Notes: generated from the letters alone by a model not told the origin. Positions 9,986 to 19,119 are shown, counted from the stretch's first letter. The stretch is DNA of 64,000 bases from Candidatus Xenolissoclinum pacificiensis L6 (GCA_000512675.1 AXCJ01000005.1:17859-81858); one strand, 5' to 3'. Made by a program: numbers and translations.

Positions 9986-10119
9986 TCATCAAATGGAATC
10001 TATAGAGAGATATTTCCTTGTAGATTGATATCGGGATCCTATAGTTCTGTAATTTATTACTGCATATTTTCAGAGACTGAGTTGTATGTTATGTTCCCCA
10101 ACATATAGCTGATTCATTC

Positions 10120-10146
10120 TGTACAGAAATTATTCATTTCTGTACA
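10120..10146 (-). terminator. Hairpin overlapping the hemF stop codon
   Basis: The arms TGTACAGAAAT (10120-10130) and ATTTCTGTACA (10136-10146) are perfect inverted repeats of 11 bases around a 5-base loop. The hemF stop codon lies in the loop-proximal part. No run of T follows, so it may act as an mRNA 3'-end stabiliser as well as, or instead of, an intrinsic terminator. Confidence 0.55.
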
Positions 10147-10993
10147 ACCAGTGCATTTTATTAAACCCCCACTTTGCATTTGGTGGAAAAGAAGCAAAAA
10201 TTGCCTCAATATTCCCATCTGTCATTAAACCAAACCTAGTGCCTCGGTCATACAATAAATTAAATTCTATATAACGTCCTCTTCGATATAATTGATACTC
10301 TTTTTGATCATTAGTCCATGAAATATTTTCATATTTAGGCATTAAGTACTGCTGTAGTTCTAAGAATGCAGTACCAACATCTTGTACAAATTGAAAATCA
10401 TGATCCCAGTTTTGTGTATTAAGATCGTCAAAAAAAATCCCTCCTATTCCTCTTAATTCATTACGATGCGGTAGAAAAAAATATTTATCTGCCCATCTAG
10501 AGAAATTATCATAAGCATGCAGTGAATATCGATCACATATATCTCTAAGATGTCCATGAAAGAAATTACAGTCTTCATGGTTATAATATATTGGTGTTAC
10601 ATCAATTCCCCCACCAAACCACGATTTGCTTGTTGTAATCAGCCTAGTATTCAAATGTATTATGGGAAGAAAAGGAGAGTTCATATGAGCAATTAAAGAT
10701 ATCCCCCCAGCCCAGAATTGTCCATGACTTTCTACTGCTCCAGGGATTTCTTTTAAAAATTTATCCTCAAATCTACCATGAACTGTAGAAACATTGACAG
10801 AGACCTGCTCAAATGTTTCACCTTCTAAAGTATAAAATACACCCCCTCCTCCATTATCCTTACGAGTCCAACTATGTTTCTTAAATTTTGCATGCGATTT
10901 TTCATATTCACAACATTTTGCCATAATTTTCTGTTGTAAACCTATAAACCAATTTTGAGCTATTTCTTTATTTTTATAATACATATTATGCAT
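10130..10993 (-). CDS. hemF: Oxygen-dependent coproporphyrinogen III oxidase
   Basis: HemF decarboxylates coproporphyrinogen III to protoporphyrinogen IX using O2, a late step in haem synthesis. The 287-residue protein carries the family's highly conserved stretches WFGGGIDVTPIY, RGIGGIFFDDL, RRGRYIEFNLLYDRGT and FGLMTDGNIEAIFASFPP. It shares one base with the upstream murB stop codon (ATG at 10993), indicating translational coupling. A hairpin covers its stop codon. Use of the aerobic enzyme fits an oxygen-respiring intracellular lifestyle together with ctaG. Confidence 0.97.
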   Translation of the reverse strand: MHNMYYKNKEIAQNWFIGLQQKIMAKCCEYEKSHAKFKKHSWTRKDNGGGGVFYTLEGETFEQVSVNVSTVHGRFEDKFLKEIPGAVESHGQFWAGGISLIAHMNSPFLPIIHLNTRLITTSKSWFGGGIDVTPIYYNHEDCNFFHGHLRDICDRYSLHAYDNFSRWADKYFFLPHRNELRGIGGIFFDDLNTQNWDHDFQFVQDVGTAFLELQQYLMPKYENISWTNDQKEYQLYRRGRYIEFNLLYDRGTRFGLMTDGNIEAIFASFPPNAKWGFNKMHWLYRNE

Positions 10994-11832
10994 TATTCTA
11001 TCCCAACAATAATAATTTCTCTCTCTAACATGATTCCTGTTTTTTCAAACACTTTTAGTTGAACAGTATTGCACAGATTCTCCAAATCTGTAGCAGAAGC
11101 ATTATTATCATTTATAAGGAAATTAGAGTGTTTTTCAGAAATCTTAGCCCCACCTATTGTTAATCCTCTACATCCAGCTTGATCAATTAATTTCCATGCA
11201 GATTGATTGCTAGAATTGCGAAATATACAACCACAAGTTTTCTCATTAATTGGTTGAGATTTAATTCTATTTTGCATAATTTTTGTAATCTCTTGTTGCA
11301 CAGTTTGAGATCCTTTAGATACCTTGAACTTGGCTTCTATTATAATAAAAGATGCAGGTAATCTGCTGGTTCGATACCCAAAATCAATATCGTGTGTTTT
11401 TAGAATAATAATCTCTCCCATATCATTAATACACGTTGCTTCTACTAAAACTTGACTGATGTCGTTATCATAACATCCAGCATTCATTGATACTAATCCC
11501 CCTACAGTCCCAGGAATACCAATCATGAATTCCAACCCTCCTAAAGAATTATCAAGTGCATATTTTGCAATATTTGGTGCCAATGTTGCTCCCCCTGCTG
11601 TTATTATTTCATCATTATATGTCACATAATTAAATGCACGACCCAACTTTACGACATCTCTTGATATCCCTCTATCACGTACAAGTAAATTAGAACCGGC
11701 ACCTATCGTAAAATATTGCTTATGTTCTTTGACAAATTTTTGTAAATTATTTACTGTATCTGCTTTAAACATATTTGCTGACCCACCAGCTTTTAGCCAA
11801 GTCAACCGAGATAAAGATACTTTCTTGTACAT
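10993..11832 (-). CDS. murB: UDP-N-acetylenolpyruvoylglucosamine reductase
   Basis: MurB reduces UDP-GlcNAc-enolpyruvate to UDP-MurNAc using FAD and NADPH. The 279-residue protein shows the FAD segment TIGAGSNLLVRD, the motif FMIGIPGTVGGLVSMNAG and the substrate region FGYRTSRLP. The proton-donor segment reads GCIFRNSS, with cysteine where many MurB proteins have serine. The C-terminal EKHSNFLIN is typical. It sits upstream of hemF in a two-gene operon. It implies peptidoglycan precursors are made, together with murE elsewhere in the window. Confidence 0.95.
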   Translation of the reverse strand: MYKKVSLSRLTWLKAGGSANMFKADTVNNLQKFVKEHKQYFTIGAGSNLLVRDRGISRDVVKLGRAFNYVTYNDEIITAGGATLAPNIAKYALDNSLGGLEFMIGIPGTVGGLVSMNAGCYDNDISQVLVEATCINDMGEIIILKTHDIDFGYRTSRLPASFIIIEAKFKVSKGSQTVQQEITKIMQNRIKSQPINEKTCGCIFRNSSNQSAWKLIDQAGCRGLTIGGAKISEKHSNFLINDNNASATDLENLCNTVQLKVFEKTGIMLEREIIIVGIE

Positions 11833-11996
11833 TGATTACTATTTATTGATCCATAATTAATAATATATCGTTATAATAACTTTGTCATTTGGTTTTATAG
11901 AGCTAAAAATATGCTAAGTGCCCTAATCTGTACTAATTCTATCTTTGGTGATACAATGTGTTACTATTGGTATTTTAATCGAGTGTTACGGGGTAT

Positions 11997-12530
11997 ATGA
12001 GGTCATTTCTATCTGTTGTGATGTTAGCAACGTGTTTATTTCTGTCTGCATGTGGTGGAAAAGATACTTCTGCGGTAAATACTGACCGTAGAATCCCAAT
12101 TTTAAATCCAGGAGGAGATCACTTTAAGGATGACATTGACTTTATGATACAGTATCAAGAGTATCAAGAATATCGGAAAGAAAAAGTTACTGAATATGAG
12201 AAATCTTATGAGAAAAAAAGATCTAAATTTCAAGCATCTCAAAATGAGTATTTGTCTTCAGATGATACCATCAATACAGATAGTCCAATCATCGATATCG
12301 ATAAAATACAAGATATAAATCTATTCCCTTCAGCTCAAGAAATAAGCAGTACAAGTTCAGGATGGGATGGTGATTCAAATAAATATATTACATTAACAGA
12401 AATTGATAGAATGTATTTTTGCTGTATGCAAAAAACACCGATTACTAAAGAGGATGTTCTTGAAAATTTATCAGCTTTGGATGAAAATCATGATGACTCG
12501 TTTTTTGATTATTTAAAAGGTTCATTATAA
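11997..12530 (+). CDS. Putative lipoprotein of unknown function
   Basis: I do not recognise this 177-residue protein. It begins with a clear type II signal peptide: positively charged start, hydrophobic core, and lipobox LSAC at about residues 16-19 followed by GGKD. The mature part has a charged, probably helical stretch (QYQEYQEYRKEKVTEYEKS, about 51-75) and an acidic C-terminus with the EF-hand-like segment DENHDDSFFDY, which is too short for a confident calcium site. It is followed by glpX after only three bases, so the two are probably cotranscribed. It is likely anchored in the outer or inner membrane. Confidence 0.72.
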   Translation: MRSFLSVVMLATCLFLSACGGKDTSAVNTDRRIPILNPGGDHFKDDIDFMIQYQEYQEYRKEKVTEYEKSYEKKRSKFQASQNEYLSSDDTINTDSPIIDIDKIQDINLFPSAQEISSTSSGWDGDSNKYITLTEIDRMYFCCMQKTPITKEDVLENLSALDENHDDSFFDYLKGSL

Positions 12531-12533
12531 TTA

Positions 12534-13463
12534 GTGTTAGAAAATTTGATTTTTAAGTTTCTTGAAGCAACTGAAGCCTCTGCTATATCCTGTTATAAGA
12601 AAGTTGGGTGTGGGGATCCAATGTTGTTGGATGGCATGGCCGTACTTGCTATGCGAGATGTATTAAATAAAATAACTGATTGTTGTATAGAAGTTGTTAT
12701 TGGAGAAGGAGAAAGAGATGCTGCTCCAATGTTATATGTTGGAGAACGTCTTGGAAATTTCTCATCAGAAACGCAGTTAGATATGGCAGTTGATCCGCTA
12801 GAGGGTACTAGCCTAACAGCTAATGGAAAACCAGGAGCATTATCCGTACTTGCTATAGGTCCAAAAGGGGGTTTTATTACTGCTCCTGACATCTATATGT
12901 CAAAAATTGTACTACTGAAAAAGTATAGCGAGGGTATTAATATTGAAAATTCCATATATCATAACCTGAAAACACTTGCTAAAAATAAAGGGTGTGATGT
13001 GACATCTTTAACAGTAATAGTGTTAGAAAGAGATCGTCATTTGAAGATAATTAATGATATTCGCTCTTTGGGAGCTAGAGTTTTTACAATCGATGATGGA
13101 GATATATATGCTATACTAGCAGTTCTTATGTTTAATACTGCAGATATTTATGTTGGTATTGGTGGAGCACCTGAAGGAGTATTATCAGCGGTATGTGTGA
13201 ATTCTTTATCAGGTTTTATGCAAGCACGTTTTAAGACATACTCTGATGCTGATAAAAGCAAACTATTGGCAAAGGGTATAGATGATCAACTAATATTTGC
13301 TAGCACTGATTTATCAATTAGCCCAGAAAACATGTTCATTGCCACTGGAGTAACGACAGGCCCAATACTAGAAGGTGTTAATGCAAAAGGAGAATCTCAT
13401 TCTCTTATTATATCAGAAAAAGGATATACCTTCTTGAATCGTATTCGTTTTCAAGAAGGATAA
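12534..13463 (+). CDS. glpX: Fructose-1,6-bisphosphatase class II
   Basis: GlpX hydrolyses fructose 1,6-bisphosphate in gluconeogenesis. The 309-residue product has the family pattern: the N-terminal ATEASAISCYK, the metal-binding GEGERDAAPMLYVGE, the phosphatase motif DPLEGT, IGGAPEGV and a C-terminal TGVTTGPILEGV. The start is GTG at 12534, three bases after the lipoprotein stop codon; no better start exists upstream. Its presence without an obvious complete glycolysis matches Anaplasmataceae, which run this path toward sugar phosphates. Confidence 0.95.
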   Translation: MLENLIFKFLEATEASAISCYKKVGCGDPMLLDGMAVLAMRDVLNKITDCCIEVVIGEGERDAAPMLYVGERLGNFSSETQLDMAVDPLEGTSLTANGKPGALSVLAIGPKGGFITAPDIYMSKIVLLKKYSEGINIENSIYHNLKTLAKNKGCDVTSLTVIVLERDRHLKIINDIRSLGARVFTIDDGDIYAILAVLMFNTADIYVGIGGAPEGVLSAVCVNSLSGFMQARFKTYSDADKSKLLAKGIDDQLIFASTDLSISPENMFIATGVTTGPILEGVNAKGESHSLIISEKGYTFLNRIRFQEG

Positions 13464-13473
13464 GTGATTTTTA

Positions 13474-13983
13474 TCAGGATTCAGTTTTAACATCAACCTT
13501 TAAGTTATCTTCATAAGTTTTCTTGAAATCTATAGGATCTAGCATTATAGGAGGAAAACCACACATCGCTATATTATCACCTAAAATCTTTCTTATATAC
13601 GGAAATATCATATGGGGTAGTTCCACAAGTAACAGTTTATTTCTATCTTCTTCTGATATCTCAGAATTATCACTATCATCTTTTTTAACAATCTGAGCAA
13701 TAGTTCCGTAATTAAGCTCACATATATAAGCAACTAATTTCTCCGGATACTTAGGATCCTCTTTATGTCTAAAAACATTTAATTTTGTTTTAAACTCCAT
13801 GATCATTTCAAAAACATTCATCTCCTTATTGACAGGCCTTGCTTTAACATTAAACATAATTTCCGGCTTGGTTTGCTGCGATCTATCAACAAACCTATCA
13901 TTAAAGACAGATGGGGCATTTGGGTTCTCTACCGATAGATCTTTCAAGTATTGTCCTTGTATCAAAATTTTATGGTTCATCAT
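13474..13983 (-). CDS. secB: Protein-export chaperone SecB
   Basis: SecB keeps preproteins unfolded and hands them to SecA. The 169-residue acidic protein carries the alphaproteobacterial SecB features: QYLKDLSVENPNAP near the N-terminus, the core FKTKLNVFRH, and the C-terminal LPHMIFPYIRKILGDNIAMCGFPPIMLDPIDF. It converges with glpX with only 10 bases between the two stop codons. Confidence 0.96.
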   Translation of the reverse strand: MMNHKILIQGQYLKDLSVENPNAPSVFNDRFVDRSQQTKPEIMFNVKARPVNKEMNVFEMIMEFKTKLNVFRHKEDPKYPEKLVAYICELNYGTIAQIVKKDDSDNSEISEEDRNKLLLVELPHMIFPYIRKILGDNIAMCGFPPIMLDPIDFKKTYEDNLKVDVKTES

Positions 13984-14190
13984 ACATCTCAGTTAATAAA
14001 GCAGAATACATAGTATCATATCATTTTATATGTGAAAAGGTATTCATATGATTTATATATATTAAACTTTTATACGCTATACTAGCGGTGTTGTGTATTA
14101 TTAGGATCATGTATGTTAAAATGTTGTACATGGTTTTCAATCATCAATATTGAGTTAAGTCGTACTGTGTGTTTTACTGTTAATTGATTT

Positions 14191-14826
14191 ATGGAGTTAC
14201 TCTTGTATATATGTCTTGCCGCGTTTATATTTTATCGCCTTATAAACTCCTTAGGAAAAGGAGATACCGTTGATAGAGGGCATACTAGTGTATCTGCAAA
14301 TTTTATGCAAACAGTAAGTGATAACCAAACTGCATTTGTGTCCTTGGATACGTACAAGGAGGTGGAACCAGAGAACTTGTTAGAAATTAAAGAGGTTGTC
14401 TCTAAAATTAAAAAGTTTGATCCAGACTTTTCCGTCGATGATTTTGTTAATAAATGTGAAACAGCGTTTGAAATGATCATTAATGCTTTGTACACATGTT
14501 CTGAAGCTGATTTATCTGATTTGGTTACAAAAGATATGATGTCTATTTTATCCGAAAAAATAAATCATAATATGGGTTATGGAATAAAACAATATCATTC
14601 TTTAGTTGCGGTAATATCCAAAAGACTGTTCTCTATGCATATTTCTGGTTCTAATGTTTTTAGCACATTAAAAATAGTATCTGATCAAGTCTTATATACC
14701 ATGAAAGATGATAAAATACATTCTGGATCTAAAAGCAATGTAGTAACAGTACAAGATACATGGGTGTTTACTAAAAAACTTAATAGCGATAAGAGATGGT
14801 TTTTATCAGAAATCAAAAAAACATAA
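14191..14826 (+). CDS. Tim44-like domain membrane protein
   Basis: The 211-residue protein starts with a membrane segment (LLLYICLAAFIFYRLI, about 3-18), followed by a linker and a C-terminal Tim44/TimA-type domain: FDPDFSVDDFVNKCETAFEMIINA, then LFSMHISGS and VQDTWVFTKKLNSDKRWFLSEI at the end. Mitochondrial Tim44 tethers the import motor; bacterial homologues are inner-membrane proteins of uncertain role and are common in alphaproteobacteria. It lies 1 base upstream of trmB. The family call rests on the FDPxF..F and WxF..W.L patterns. Confidence 0.85.
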   Translation: MELLLYICLAAFIFYRLINSLGKGDTVDRGHTSVSANFMQTVSDNQTAFVSLDTYKEVEPENLLEIKEVVSKIKKFDPDFSVDDFVNKCETAFEMIINALYTCSEADLSDLVTKDMMSILSEKINHNMGYGIKQYHSLVAVISKRLFSMHISGSNVFSTLKIVSDQVLYTMKDDKIHSGSKSNVVTVQDTWVFTKKLNSDKRWFLSEIKKT

Positions 14827-14827
14827 A

Positions 14828-15502
14828 ATGAGTGGCACCAGTTTATTTAAGCCAAAATTATTGTCAAAATATCATGGACGTTTACGCGGGAGAAATCTGA
14901 ATCGTCAATCAATGAACTTATTACCACAATATTTATTTGATCATTGCGTGTATAAGTGCTATAAAGACTATAAGGTCTGGTTAGATATTGGATGTGGGAA
15001 GGGAGACTTTATTTTTTCTCAGAGCATATATTCTAAAGAACACGATGAAAAGTATTGTTATGTTGGATCTGAGATTTATCTAACAGCAATTTCTAAAATG
15101 ATAAGGCGTATATCAGACAATAACCTTAATGATATATATATCTTCCCTCATGATATACGTTATCTATTATCGGAAGAATATATGTTTGATATAATTACAA
15201 TATTATTCCCTGATCCTTGGCATAAACGTCGTCATCATAAAAGAAGAATCATTAATGCCCAATTCATCAAAAGTTTGTTCTCTCACTTGTCTCAACAAGG
15301 CTATTTAATAATTATTACTGATAATCAATCTTACTATGAAAATATCCAGCTCTTGATCAATACTGAAAATATAAAATATAATTTTGTGAACAAAGATCAT
15401 AGTATCATATCAAGAGTATTCGATAATTTAAATACAGTCTTCTATAAGAAAGCTTTATTCAATGGAAATAAGATATTTAGTATTTTTCTTCAGAATGTTT
15501 AA
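14828..15502 (+). CDS. trmB: tRNA (guanine-46-N7)-methyltransferase
   Basis: TrmB methylates G46 of tRNA with S-adenosylmethionine. The 224-residue protein has the SAM-binding segment VWLDIGCGKGDFIF, the acidic SAM ligand in YVGSEIYLTAISKM, and the catalytic-region signature LFPDPWHKRRHHKRRI. The C-terminus is poorly conserved, as usual. It directly follows the Tim44-like gene and is the last gene before a block of IS elements. Confidence 0.95.
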   Translation: MSGTSLFKPKLLSKYHGRLRGRNLNRQSMNLLPQYLFDHCVYKCYKDYKVWLDIGCGKGDFIFSQSIYSKEHDEKYCYVGSEIYLTAISKMIRRISDNNLNDIYIFPHDIRYLLSEEYMFDIITILFPDPWHKRRHHKRRIINAQFIKSLFSHLSQQGYLIIITDNQSYYENIQLLINTENIKYNFVNKDHSIISRVFDNLNTVFYKKALFNGNKIFSIFLQNV

Positions 15503-15688
15503 ATATTTCTTTTAAGACACAGAAAGAATCTTTATAATTTCAAAACTCCTCAATATAAACTCTCTCCTAACATCATTAGAAGATATCTAAACCTAATTTC
15601 ATCTCCAATAATACATAGATCATCTATACTTCAATTCTCATGATGATTTTCAAAAACTGCATTAAAGTGAGCGTTAGGATCAAGCTAG

Positions 15689-16490
15689 GTTCTGTTAACA
15701 TAAGATCAGCGTAAGCATATTAAGGTAGAAGCAAAGTCAATACAGTCCTGATAGGATGATTTAGTCTTATCAAAATGATACCCACCTAAAATGCTTAAGT
15801 TTACCGAAAAACCATTCTATCAAGTGCCTCTCCATATAGATATGTTTGTCATATTCATACTGAATCTTTCTATTTCTACGAGGAGAAATAACTCTTTCAC
15901 ATTGTTATCCAAATGGTCATAAAATATCTTACTATCCTACCCTTTGTCTGCAATAACTGTTGTGCCTTTAATATCTTCCGTTAAATCTTCTGCCTTGATA
16001 AGAACCTTCAAAGGATTTCCCAATACATCTACTAAGGCATGTATCTCAGAAGTAAATACTCCTTTCGATCTTTCCCAACCTTCTGCTTTATTTGCCATAA
16101 CCTGCTACATAAGCATGTGCTCTATAGCACTGTCTATCATTACTTCTTGTAAATATGTCAATATGCAGTACTTTTAAACAATTTTATCCAGATTCCTTTG
16201 TTCTTCCATTTGATAAAGATCTTGTATACTGTTTGCCATTTACCATACACCTCTGGCAACAATCTTCATTGGCATCCTCCTTTTAATATAAACAATATTC
16301 TTTCTATAAATGGTCTTATATCCTCTGTCTTTCTGATACACTTCGCTTCTTTCAGGTATGTTTTTATAAATTTCCATTCTATTTCTTTCAAGTGATAACG
16401 ATTCATGGGGAGATTTTATTTGTTTTTCACTTTAATTTTATCCTCTCATACCTTCTGTGGCTATTTCTTATTTCCTTATGTCAACAGAAA
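15689..16490 (-). mobile_element. Full-length but decayed IS5-family element with CTAG target duplication
   Basis: The ends GTTCTGTTAACATAAG (15689) and CTTATGTCAACAGAAA (to 16490) are near-perfect inverted repeats, flanked on both sides by CTAG (15685-15688 and 16491-16494), a target duplication typical of the IS5 group. Read on the minus strand, the interior encodes a transposase broken by several frameshifts and stops. Pieces include HLKEIEWKFIKTYL, KWQTVYKIFIKWKNKGIW, VGKDRK and RMVFR. Total length 802 bases. It is inactive, but its ends are nearly intact. Confidence 0.85.
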
Positions 16491-16559
16491 CTAGAATATT
16501 AATTTTCAATCTAAATATCATCTTCATTACCATGACCTAACGTTGAGATATTAAATATT

Positions 16560-17026
16560 GATTAAGTAAATAACTATGGAAGTGATCTCTTGTTGATATG
16601 GTAATGAGCAAATAAAGAGACAGATAAGTCTACCATATGAACAGATTTAGAGACCATAATAGATTTACGTTTATACCTAGTAAGTCAGTGTCTCTATCTG
16701 TCGTTGTTACATTCAAGATAATAGTAAGAGATTTACTTATAACAAGTTTGAATTTAAGTAGTATTTTAGCATATGCAAGCAAATTATCAGTACAGAAAAA
16801 ACTGTACCTATCTGATGCAATTATCAAGCTTTCTCAGTGTTTTTTTGCGAAATCACGTACTCAAAATCCAACGAGACATTAAATATCTTTGCTATCGCAT
16901 TCACAGATAGTCCATACACTGTTAGTAATTTTTTTGCTTCAATGGTTTCCCCGGTTTGTAGACCTTGTATATTGGCACTTACAATTCTTGCATCTTCATT
17001 CTTCTAGTGTTATTTACTTAATATCC
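16560..17026 (-). mobile_element. IS1-like element inserted at the 3' end of coaE
   Basis: The ends GATTAAGTAAATAACTATGG (left) and, on the other strand, GGATATTAAGTAAATAAC (right) are inverted repeats shared with copies at 4831 and 29768. Flanks TTAAATATT (16551-16559) and TCAAATATT (17027-17035) match at 8 of 9 positions, fitting a 9-base target duplication. On the minus strand the interior reads as a frame-broken IS1 transposase: CKNCKCQYTRSTNR, LLTVYGLSVNAIAKIFNVS, YTDNLLAYAKI, SKSLTI. The right end supplies the coaE stop codon. Confidence 0.82.
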
Positions 17027-17595
17027 TCAAATATTGTATGTATATACTTATCTACTGCATCAAAAACTTCCTGTTTCTGACCATCATTCCTCACTTTAAA
17101 TCTATCCCCGTTATAGCATGTATCTTTTTTTTCTGATTGATAATTCATAATATAATCAATATATTCCCTATCATACCCCCTGTTCAAAAGACGATTATAT
17201 ACAATCTCATATGACGATAAAACTTCCATCACATAATTAAATTCTATGTCTAAAGTAGATAGCAAAGGAATCTCAAATACTAACAATGTAGACGAAAAGT
17301 TGCTACGTATAAAATCTGTAATACCTTCATACACCTTAGGAAATACTATCTTCTCTATTTTTGGTAATAAACTACTATCAAATAATAACCTTTGAATAAT
17401 ATATTTTTTATCTATAAATTCAGACTCGATTCCCAATAATCTTCCCATTCGATGTATGATATCATGATCATGCCTGTATATATTATCTACAAACTTATCA
17501 CATGAAAATACCACAGCATTATATTTAGCACGTAAATAACTAGTAATTAAAGATTTACCAGTTGCAATATGTCCTGTTATTACTAGCGTAATCAC
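17014..17595 (-). CDS. coaE: Dephospho-CoA kinase, C-terminus rewritten by an IS1-like insertion
   Basis: CoaE phosphorylates dephospho-CoA in the last step of coenzyme A synthesis. The 193-residue protein has the P-loop GHIATGKS at about 8-15, the segment FSCDKFVDNIYR (acidic residue for substrate) and the lid-like VVYN-region LLNRGYDREY. The last four codons and the TAA stop (17014-17028) lie inside the terminal repeat of the IS1-like element, so the native tail is lost. coaD, the preceding pathway enzyme, is also in the window. The gene overlaps the nadK stop by one base. Confidence 0.9.
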   Translation of the reverse strand: MITLVITGHIATGKSLITSYLRAKYNAVVFSCDKFVDNIYRHDHDIIHRMGRLLGIESEFIDKKYIIQRLLFDSSLLPKIEKIVFPKVYEGITDFIRSNFSSTLLVFEIPLLSTLDIEFNYVMEVLSSYEIVYNRLLNRGYDREYIDYIMNYQSEKKDTCYNGDRFKVRNDGQKQEVFDAVDKYIHTIFEDIK

Positions 17596-18377
17596 TACTT
17601 ACCACAAGAAAATTGAGCATCAAGAATTTTATCTGTTAGTCGATTGACAGAATTGAATAATAACTTTACGGATTTATTATTATCCACCATCACCTTCATA
17701 GCACGTATATCTTTAAATTCTACACCATCTATAAATGCGCTTACAGGACGATTAGATGACTCCATCACATTAACGGTGATACGTGAAGAGTCAGATAGTA
17801 AACACGATTTTAGATGATTAGGATAATATGGGTTAATTGGAGTAAGCTGTATAAGTTCACTATCATATGGCATGATTAGACCTCCAGCAGAATAATTATA
17901 TGCAGTACTACCTATAGCTGTAGATATAATCAAACCATCTGCTTTCAATAGTTTAAGCCTTTCCTTATTATCAATAAATAAATTAAAAAACGATATCTGT
18001 CCTTTATTACGAAACAAAAAAACATCATTAAACGCAGGAGAAGTATTCTTTTCACCTTTAATACGTTCTAGCTCTACTTTCAATGGATGTATAGAGACAA
18101 CATGACAAGAATCGATATGATCCAAGAAATCAGTAACAAATTCATTCAATAAAAAACCAACTTGTCCACAATTAATTCCATATATTGGAACCTGTAAGTG
18201 CATATATTGACTCATTGATCTCAACATAAAACCATCTCCACCTAATACCAATATCAAATCTATTTCGGATGAGCAATCATATAAATCCAAATTAATTATA
18301 CCAGTCGCTTCTAGTATTCCTGCAATCAAACGCGATTTATTATTGTTGGAGGATGTATAAAATACCTTCATATGCAT
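17595..18377 (-). CDS. nadK: NAD kinase
   Basis: NAD kinase makes NADP+ from NAD+. The 260-residue protein carries the GGDG motif in LVLGGDGFMLRSM, YGINCGQVGFLLNE, and the second nucleotide-binding segment ADGLIISTAIGSTAYNYSAGG. It starts at ATG 18377 directly after the stop of the glutaredoxin-like gene, and its stop codon overlaps the start of coaE, so three small cofactor/redox genes form a compact run. Confidence 0.95.
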   Translation of the reverse strand: MHMKVFYTSSNNNKSRLIAGILEATGIINLDLYDCSSEIDLILVLGGDGFMLRSMSQYMHLQVPIYGINCGQVGFLLNEFVTDFLDHIDSCHVVSIHPLKVELERIKGEKNTSPAFNDVFLFRNKGQISFFNLFIDNKERLKLLKADGLIISTAIGSTAYNYSAGGLIMPYDSELIQLTPINPYYPNHLKSCLLSDSSRITVNVMESSNRPVSAFIDGVEFKDIRAMKVMVDNNKSVKLLFNSVNRLTDKILDAQFSCGK

Positions 18378-18671
18378 TCAATTCACACTTAAATCTTCTT
18401 CTAAAGACTCTACCCCCCCTATATCAGGTACAACATTAACAATCTGATGATTACTAAATGGAAAACCATTTTCTAAAACTTCTTCATTATTCATAAATGC
18501 CTCCAACCCATGATGCCCTTGAACCAAGGCTTGTAACTCACTATGCCCTCCTATTAATTTATTATTAATAACAATCTGAGGCAATGTACTCAAATCATTG
18601 GCATAGAAAAAATTCATGACTTCACTGAAACCATTTTCTAGATTCTTTTCTTCATAAAACAATTCATCCAT
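18378..18671 (-). CDS. Glutaredoxin-like protein lacking the CPxC active site
   Basis: This 97-residue frame aligns with the C-terminal two thirds of the neighbouring glutaredoxin: FYEEKNLENGFSEVMNFFYAND..TLPQIVINNKLIGGHSELQALV against SYEERKLEDDFDGIMNLFSSNG..TFPQIFINDKLVGGCDDLEVLV. It keeps the cis-proline TLPQ and the GG.SEL glutathione-binding segment. It has no N-terminal strand and no CPFC motif, and adds an acidic 30-residue tail. It is probably a decayed tandem duplicate. The open frame and its tight junction with nadK mean it could still be translated. Confidence 0.65.
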   Translation of the reverse strand: MDELFYEEKNLENGFSEVMNFFYANDLSTLPQIVINNKLIGGHSELQALVQGHHGLEAFMNNEEVLENGFPFSNHQIVNVVPDIGGVESLEEDLSVN

Positions 18672-18811
18672 AGATACCTGTAAAACAAAATATTATAAAA
18701 TATAATGAAATCTGTCTTTCAAAGGATCCCTCTATATGTTCATCAGTAATAAACTTAAAATACATCTGCAGACTTATAGGTTCGTTACATTGTTAATAAT
18801 ATACGGATAAC

Positions 18812-19078
18812 TCATTGACTTATGAAGGTCTCTAACCAATTATCTCCCTTTTTGACTAAAACCTCCAAATCATCACATCCTCCTACTAATTTATCATTAA
18901 TGAAAATCTGAGGAAAAGTCTGCAAACCATTAGAAGAGAAAAGGTTCATGATACCATCAAAATCATCTTCTAATTTTCTCTCTTCATAAGAATAACCATG
19001 ATTCATCAATATCATCTTGGCTTTCTCGCAAAAGGGACAATGATTTTTAGAATATACAACAATTCTCACGTCATTCAT
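18812..19078 (-). CDS. grxC: Glutaredoxin (dithiol, CPFC)
   Basis: Glutaredoxin reduces disulfides and ribonucleotide reductase using glutathione. The protein has the active site CPFC in YSKNHCPFCEKAK, the cis-proline segment QTFPQIFIND, and the glutathione-binding KLVGGCDDLEVL. The longest frame begins with TTG at 19090; the ATG at 19078 (MNDVRIVVYS) gives 88 residues and the usual GrxC length. It is followed by the CPxC-less paralogue 140 bases downstream and preceded by dnaB. Confidence 0.92.
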   Translation of the reverse strand: MNDVRIVVYSKNHCPFCEKAKMILMNHGYSYEERKLEDDFDGIMNLFSSNGLQTFPQIFINDKLVGGCDDLEVLVKKGDNWLETFISQ

Positions 19079-19119
19079 AAGCACTAACAAAAAACATCAT
19101 ATTATAGAATATATATTAT

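Noticed and set aside
16198..16395. 65-codon plus-strand frame inside the IS5 element
   Set aside because: It is antisense to the broken transposase and has no similarity of its own.
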